Assembly: GCF_040549045.1 (NCBI RefSeq) | Contig: NZ_JBEWTB010000002.1 | Span: 3,372,001 to 3,436,000 of the forward strand | DNA: 64,000 nucleotides | Direction of reading: 5' to 3' | DNA from: Endozoicomonas sp. NE40 | GTDB lineage: Bacteria > Pseudomonadota > Gammaproteobacteria > Pseudomonadales > Endozoicomonadaceae | Part shown: positions 61,114-64,000 of the stretch, in pieces | Numbering within the stretch: position 1 is the stretch's first letter | Layout: the number at the start of each line of letters is the position of its first letter | The notes under the pieces: generated by a model | Database searches by the model: none | What the model was told of the DNA's origin: nothing | The model's input: the letters and a program-made list of their open reading frames with translations, nothing else | Program-made: the position numbers and the translations under genes

Positions 61114-62184
61114 ATGAAGCTCCAGCTGTTCCGGGGCCGTTATCCCATCGTTTTTTTCAGGTTTCTGATGAACTGCCTTAAAGGCTGTGCTTTGCTGCTC
61201 CCTGTGTTTGTGGGTACTGGCCGGGCTGATACCATCTGGTTGGAAAACGGTGATGTTCTGTCAGGGGAAGTGGTTGGTCTGGATGCTGGAATATTGAAGC
61301 TGAAAACTGTTTATGCCGGCGAACTGAGTGTTAACTGGCGACATGTCCGTTCGGTCAAGACCGATAATCCTTTGTGGATTAACCTGATTGGCGAAAACAA
61401 GGCACAGCTCAGGGAACTGCACAGCAGCGGCGATGATCTGCTTATTGTCGATGAAGATGGCTATGAACGGCGGTTTTCTGCTGCCTGGCCCGTTGCCAGT
61501 ATGGCTCAGTCGGAACCGGTGCTGGACGACAACTGGGAGTTTAGAGGCAATTTTGATGTCAATCTGGAAAACAAGAGCGGCAACGACATTGAATCCCGCT
61601 ACCGTATGAACGGACAGATGCATCTGGATGACCAGTGGAACAAGAACCGGCTGAAGTGGAATGTAGACGTAGAGCGAAAAAACGAAGGTATCTGGAAGAA
61701 AGATATCTGGGAAGTGGAGTACGACTACAGTCGTTATTTTACCGAACACTGGTTTGCCAATGCCTCGTCCAAAAAACGTTATCATTCACGTGAAAACCTT
61801 CGCAGTCGCTCCAATGCCGGTGGTTTTATTGGTTACAGAGTCCGTGAAACGACCACTGAAGCGTTGTTGAACAGTCTGGGACTCACCCAGATCTGGGAAA
61901 CCTATGACCGCGAAGGCAAGCAGCAGAATCTTGCAGTGGGCTGGAAGATGTTTCACAGGCGATACCTGATGAATGACCTGGAATACTTTGTTGACAGTGG
62001 CCTGTATTACCGGATTCAGAGCCAGAGACAGTGGATCTGGGATGGTGAACACGGTGTTCGCTACAAAATGACTGATAACCTTTCGTTCAATGTGACCCAG
62101 ATATTCGACTTTGACAGTCAACCCGGTGAAGATGAGAAAAAACTCGACTCGCAATTGAAGTTCGGTATTGGCTATAACTGGTAG
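61114..62184 (+). CDS. DUF481 outer-membrane beta-barrel protein
   Basis: 356 residues from ATG 61114 (AAGGTG a few bases ahead; GTG 61108 is possible). A signal-type segment reaches about GCALLLPVFVGTGRA, then a strand-rich domain follows with DTIWLENGDVLSGEVVGLD and many alternating aromatic strands ending in QLKFGIGYNW, the C-terminal aromatic sign of outer-membrane barrels. YdiY-like DUF481 proteins have unknown roles. It is directly before the HugZ promoter. Confidence 0.82.
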   Translation: MKLQLFRGRYPIVFFRFLMNCLKGCALLLPVFVGTGRADTIWLENGDVLSGEVVGLDAGILKLKTVYAGELSVNWRHVRSVKTDNPLWINLIGENKAQLRELHSSGDDLLIVDEDGYERRFSAAWPVASMAQSEPVLDDNWEFRGNFDVNLENKSGNDIESRYRMNGQMHLDDQWNKNRLKWNVDVERKNEGIWKKDIWEVEYDYSRYFTEHWFANASSKKRYHSRENLRSRSNAGGFIGYRVRETTTEALLNSLGLTQIWETYDREGKQQNLAVGWKMFHRRYLMNDLEYFVDSGLYYRIQSQRQWIWDGEHGVRYKMTDNLSFNVTQIFDFDSQPGEDEKKLDSQLKFGIGYNW

Positions 62185-62186
62185 TT

Positions 62187-62218
62187 GTTATTGATAATCA
62201 GTCGCATTTGTATATAAT
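62187..62218 (+). promoter_or_regulatory. hugZ promoter with overlapping Fur-type box
   Basis: TTGATA (62191-62196) and TATAAT (62213-62218), 16 bases apart, form a good sigma-70 promoter. Overlapping the -35, GTTATTGATAATCAGTCGC (62187-62205) agrees with the Fur consensus at 14 of 19 positions. A further GATAATAATCA lies at about 62229. Confidence 0.6.
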
Positions 62219-62290
62219 GACCAGCACCGATAATAATCAAAAGCAGCCATGACTGATGCTTCATGGTCAAGCCAATATTCGAGGTTAATA

Positions 62291-63001
62291 ATGGATAATA
62301 AAATGGAAGCCGCCGGGGCTGCCCGCGAATTATTGCTGAATGAATACCACGGTATTCTTTCTACCCACTCCCACGATGTACCAGGCTATCCTTTTGGTTC
62401 AGTCATGCCGTATTGTCTGGATGAAAACGGACAGCCTGTTATTTTGATCAGCCGAATTGCCCAGCACACCAGAAATATTCAGGAAAACCCCAAGGTATCG
62501 CTGATTATCAGTGAAACCGGTATTAATGATGTGCATAAAGGTGGGCGGCTGACCTGGCTCGGTGATGCTGAAAAAATAGAGGATTACGAACAGCAGGCAG
62601 AGCGTTACTATGCTTTTTTTCCTCAGTCCAGGGATTACCATAAAACCCATGACTTTGACTTTTATCGTATCAATCTGGTGCGAGCCCGCTTTATTGGAGG
62701 CTTTGGAAAGATCTTCTGGGTTAAAAATGACCTGATGACAAAAGCCAACCCGTTTTATGGCCAGACAGAGAATGGCATGGTGAACCACATGAATGAAGAT
62801 CATGTGGATGCCATGGTGAAGTACTGCGTTAATGCAGGCATTGTTATTCCTGAAGGTCTTTCCCCCAGAATGGCGGGCGTAGACAGCGAGGGTATGCATC
62901 TGTTACTTGGCGATAAGCTGGTACGTATTCCTTTTCCTGCTTCGGTTGAAGAGCCCATGGCGGTCAGAAAAACGCTGGTCGATATGGCGCGGGCTGCTTA
63001 A
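62291..63001 (+). CDS. hugZ: HugZ family haem-utilisation protein
   Basis: 236 residues from ATG 62291, with GAGG ahead; an ATG at 62249 is less likely. The N-terminal part is a split-barrel like pyridoxamine-phosphate oxidase (ARELLLNEYHGILSTHSHDV, PVILISRIAQHTRNIQ), and the C-terminal part is a DUF2470 domain (NGMVNHMNEDHVDAMVKYCV). HugZ proteins bind haem and help recover iron from it. The promoter has a Fur-like box, consistent with iron control. The haem-liganding His is probably in the C-terminal HMNEDH segment. Confidence 0.88.
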   Translation: MDNKMEAAGAARELLLNEYHGILSTHSHDVPGYPFGSVMPYCLDENGQPVILISRIAQHTRNIQENPKVSLIISETGINDVHKGGRLTWLGDAEKIEDYEQQAERYYAFFPQSRDYHKTHDFDFYRINLVRARFIGGFGKIFWVKNDLMTKANPFYGQTENGMVNHMNEDHVDAMVKYCVNAGIVIPEGLSPRMAGVDSEGMHLLLGDKLVRIPFPASVEEPMAVRKTLVDMARAA

Positions 63002-63038
63002 TTAAATTGATAGCCTTTAGATAATAACTTGAAATAAA

Positions 63039-63068
63039 AAAGCTGTATTTAATAATAAATACAGCTTT
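63039..63068. terminator. Terminator-like hairpin after hugZ
   Basis: A 13-base perfect stem, AAAGCTGTATTTA with TAAATACAGCTTT, and a four-base loop. A T run appears on the minus strand; on the plus strand the tail is only weakly T-rich. Confidence 0.8.
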
Positions 63069-63179
63069 CAAAATATATCCTTAGATCATAAAGCCTTTAA
63101 ATCAAGGGATTCTCCTATTTTTTCCAATAGTCGGTTCTGTTTTAAATCATAATAAACTCGTTTTTTTAATTTCAAATTA

Positions 63180-63216
63180 ATGAACTAATTAATCTGGGAG
63201 GTATCTATTAGTTCAT
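63180..63216. repeat. Ten-base inverted repeat in the leader of the last gene
   Basis: ATGAACTAAT pairs with ATTAGTTCAT around a 17-base loop containing GGGAGG, 53 bases before the last start codon. A regulatory hairpin or protein-binding site is possible. Confidence 0.5.
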
Positions 63217-63268
63217 GCGTCCATTTCAATGGGTATCTGAATTTAATTAAACAGGGAAGGAAATTAAT

Positions 63269-64000
63269 ATGGAATCACTGAATATGGTAAATGTTATAAC
63301 TGGTTATGGCGCTGATGCTTATAATAAGATAGCCAGTTTTAGCCAGAGCGTTTGTGATAGTGGTACTAATGCCTATAACAGTGTAATGGGAAATGTCTCT
63401 TATGCTGGTGCAAAAAACTACTTGTACAACAATGGCTCAAGCTGTTATGAAACGTTAAAGAATACAGCTGCGACTCTTTACAGTAGAACTGTTACAGACT
63501 ATGTACCTGCAGCCGAAAAAGGATTTTCGGATCTGCAACGTATCTCGACAGCCTTTGGTGAGAAAGTAAGAAAGAATGCTCCTGAATCATTGCAGTCTGC
63601 ATTTGTTCCATCACAGAGAACAGGTATGAGCGCAGCGGTAATGACGGTTGCTGCACTACCGTTTGCAGTGCCTTATCTGGAAAATCAATTCACGAGCTAT
63701 TCCTGTGGAAGAGAGCTGAGCAGACAGAAACAATTACAGCAGAAGGTAATGACTGATGCTGCAGAGCAAACACCGGAAGAAGCGATCAACTCACTGGGAC
63801 AGCGATCAGAAAAGCTGAACGAAGCCATCAATGGACGTAAGGCAATTCTAAATCGTAGCTGCTTCAGCCTTTGGAATCTCGGTAAAACATTATTAGTGGC
63901 AGGTTCTTCCTTTGTGCTTGCACCCTATGTTACTGGCGCACAGCTGGGCGTTTATGCTGCAACAGGTTTGGCACATATGGTTTACCGCAATGTTTCGAAT
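63269..64000 (+). CDS. Unrecognised protein, truncated by the window end
   Basis: Open frame of 244 codons to the last base, without a stop, so partial. GGGAAGGAAATTAAT precedes the ATG. It is rich in Ser, Thr, Asn and Tyr (GYGADAYNKIASFSQSV, YAGAKNYLYNNGSSCYETL). Two hydrophobic segments, MSAAVMTVAALPFAVPYLEN and FSLWNLGKTLLVAGSSFVLA, enclose a charged linker (LSRQKQLQQKVMTDAAEQTP), as in a membrane hairpin. No family recognised. AT-rich flanks, composition and lack of homologues suggest a lineage-specific, possibly host-directed protein. Confidence 0.6.
   Translation, partial: MESLNMVNVITGYGADAYNKIASFSQSVCDSGTNAYNSVMGNVSYAGAKNYLYNNGSSCYETLKNTAATLYSRTVTDYVPAAEKGFSDLQRISTAFGEKVRKNAPESLQSAFVPSQRTGMSAAVMTVAALPFAVPYLENQFTSYSCGRELSRQKQLQQKVMTDAAEQTPEEAINSLGQRSEKLNEAINGRKAILNRSCFSLWNLGKTLLVAGSSFVLAPYVTGAQLGVYAATGLAHMVYRNVSN

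Noticed and set aside
1..64000. tRNA or rRNA genes and CRISPR arrays
   Set aside because: I found no cloverleaf-like segment, no conserved rRNA sequence and no regular spacer-repeat array by eye. Short repeats seen are in coding or promoter regions. A tRNA scan would be needed to exclude a divergent tRNA.

Overview
The window reads as chromosomal DNA of a gammaproteobacterium. The proteins (catalase, TatA/TatB, LeuS, NadC, RibB with an FMN riboswitch, YajQ, LigB, HugZ, a ZrgA-type zinc locus, two AmpG-type permeases, a type IV pilin) are of gammaproteobacterial type. They are mixed with secreted or effector-like proteins of no recognisable family. That mixture suggests a marine, host-associated Oceanospirillales lineage such as Endozoicomonas. 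This placement is inference: there is no rRNA gene in the window to confirm it.

Layout. 1-9.4 kb: aspartoacylase, Bcr/CflA efflux pump, catalase, lipoprotein hydrolase, a metallo-beta-lactamase-fold hydrolase divergent from a TetR regulator (with two operator-like repeats between them), a Tag-like DNA glycosylase and tatAB. 9.4-19.5 kb: Tat-exported lipoprotein phosphoesterase, AEC carrier, a phospholipase D-family lipoprotein with a frameshift near its end, a VOC protein behind a hairpin that masks its ribosome site, a MATE/TetR divergent pair, ribB with its FMN riboswitch, and three decaying genes (azlD, azlC, DUF4019 lipoprotein). 19.6-28 kb: an iron-controlled import locus. A TonB-dependent receptor is divergent, across a good Fur box, from an overlapping operon encoding an M16 protease, an SbmA/BacA-type peptide importer, ExbB, ExbD and TonB. 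28-37.3 kb: lineage-specific region around leuS, with a helical-repeat protein, a lone receiver domain, a large probable beta-repeat protein, a cysteine-rich secreted protein and a tandem pair of secreted paralogs whose upstream regions are also duplicated.

37.4-47.4 kb: SCP2 protein, enoyl-CoA hydratase-like protein, a five-gene zinc-type ABC locus (ZrgA-like), an amidohydrolase homologue that has lost its usual metal ligands, a YcgN-type protein and a membrane sulfatase-superfamily enzyme. 47.4-64 kb: type IV pilin, frameshifted ligB, coiled-coil protein, frameshifted galE, nadC, histidine kinase, ketopantoate reductase-like protein, dodecin, YajQ, an inactive-looking trypsin homologue, tandem AmpG permeases, an alkyltransferase-like repair protein, a DUF481 outer-membrane protein, Fur-type-promoter hugZ, and an unrecognised gene that runs off the end of the window.

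The most notable system is the receptor-protease-SbmA-ExbBD-TonB locus. It looks like a self-contained variant of the protease-associated import systems (Fus of Pectobacterium; YddA-YddB-PqqL of E. coli): receptor uptake, periplasmic proteolysis and inner-membrane peptide import with a private energy supply, under apparent iron control. A second theme is gene breakage. Five loci carry frameshifts or a stop codon, and three of these look like a single extra base in a T run, so sequence error must be excluded before calling them pseudogenes.
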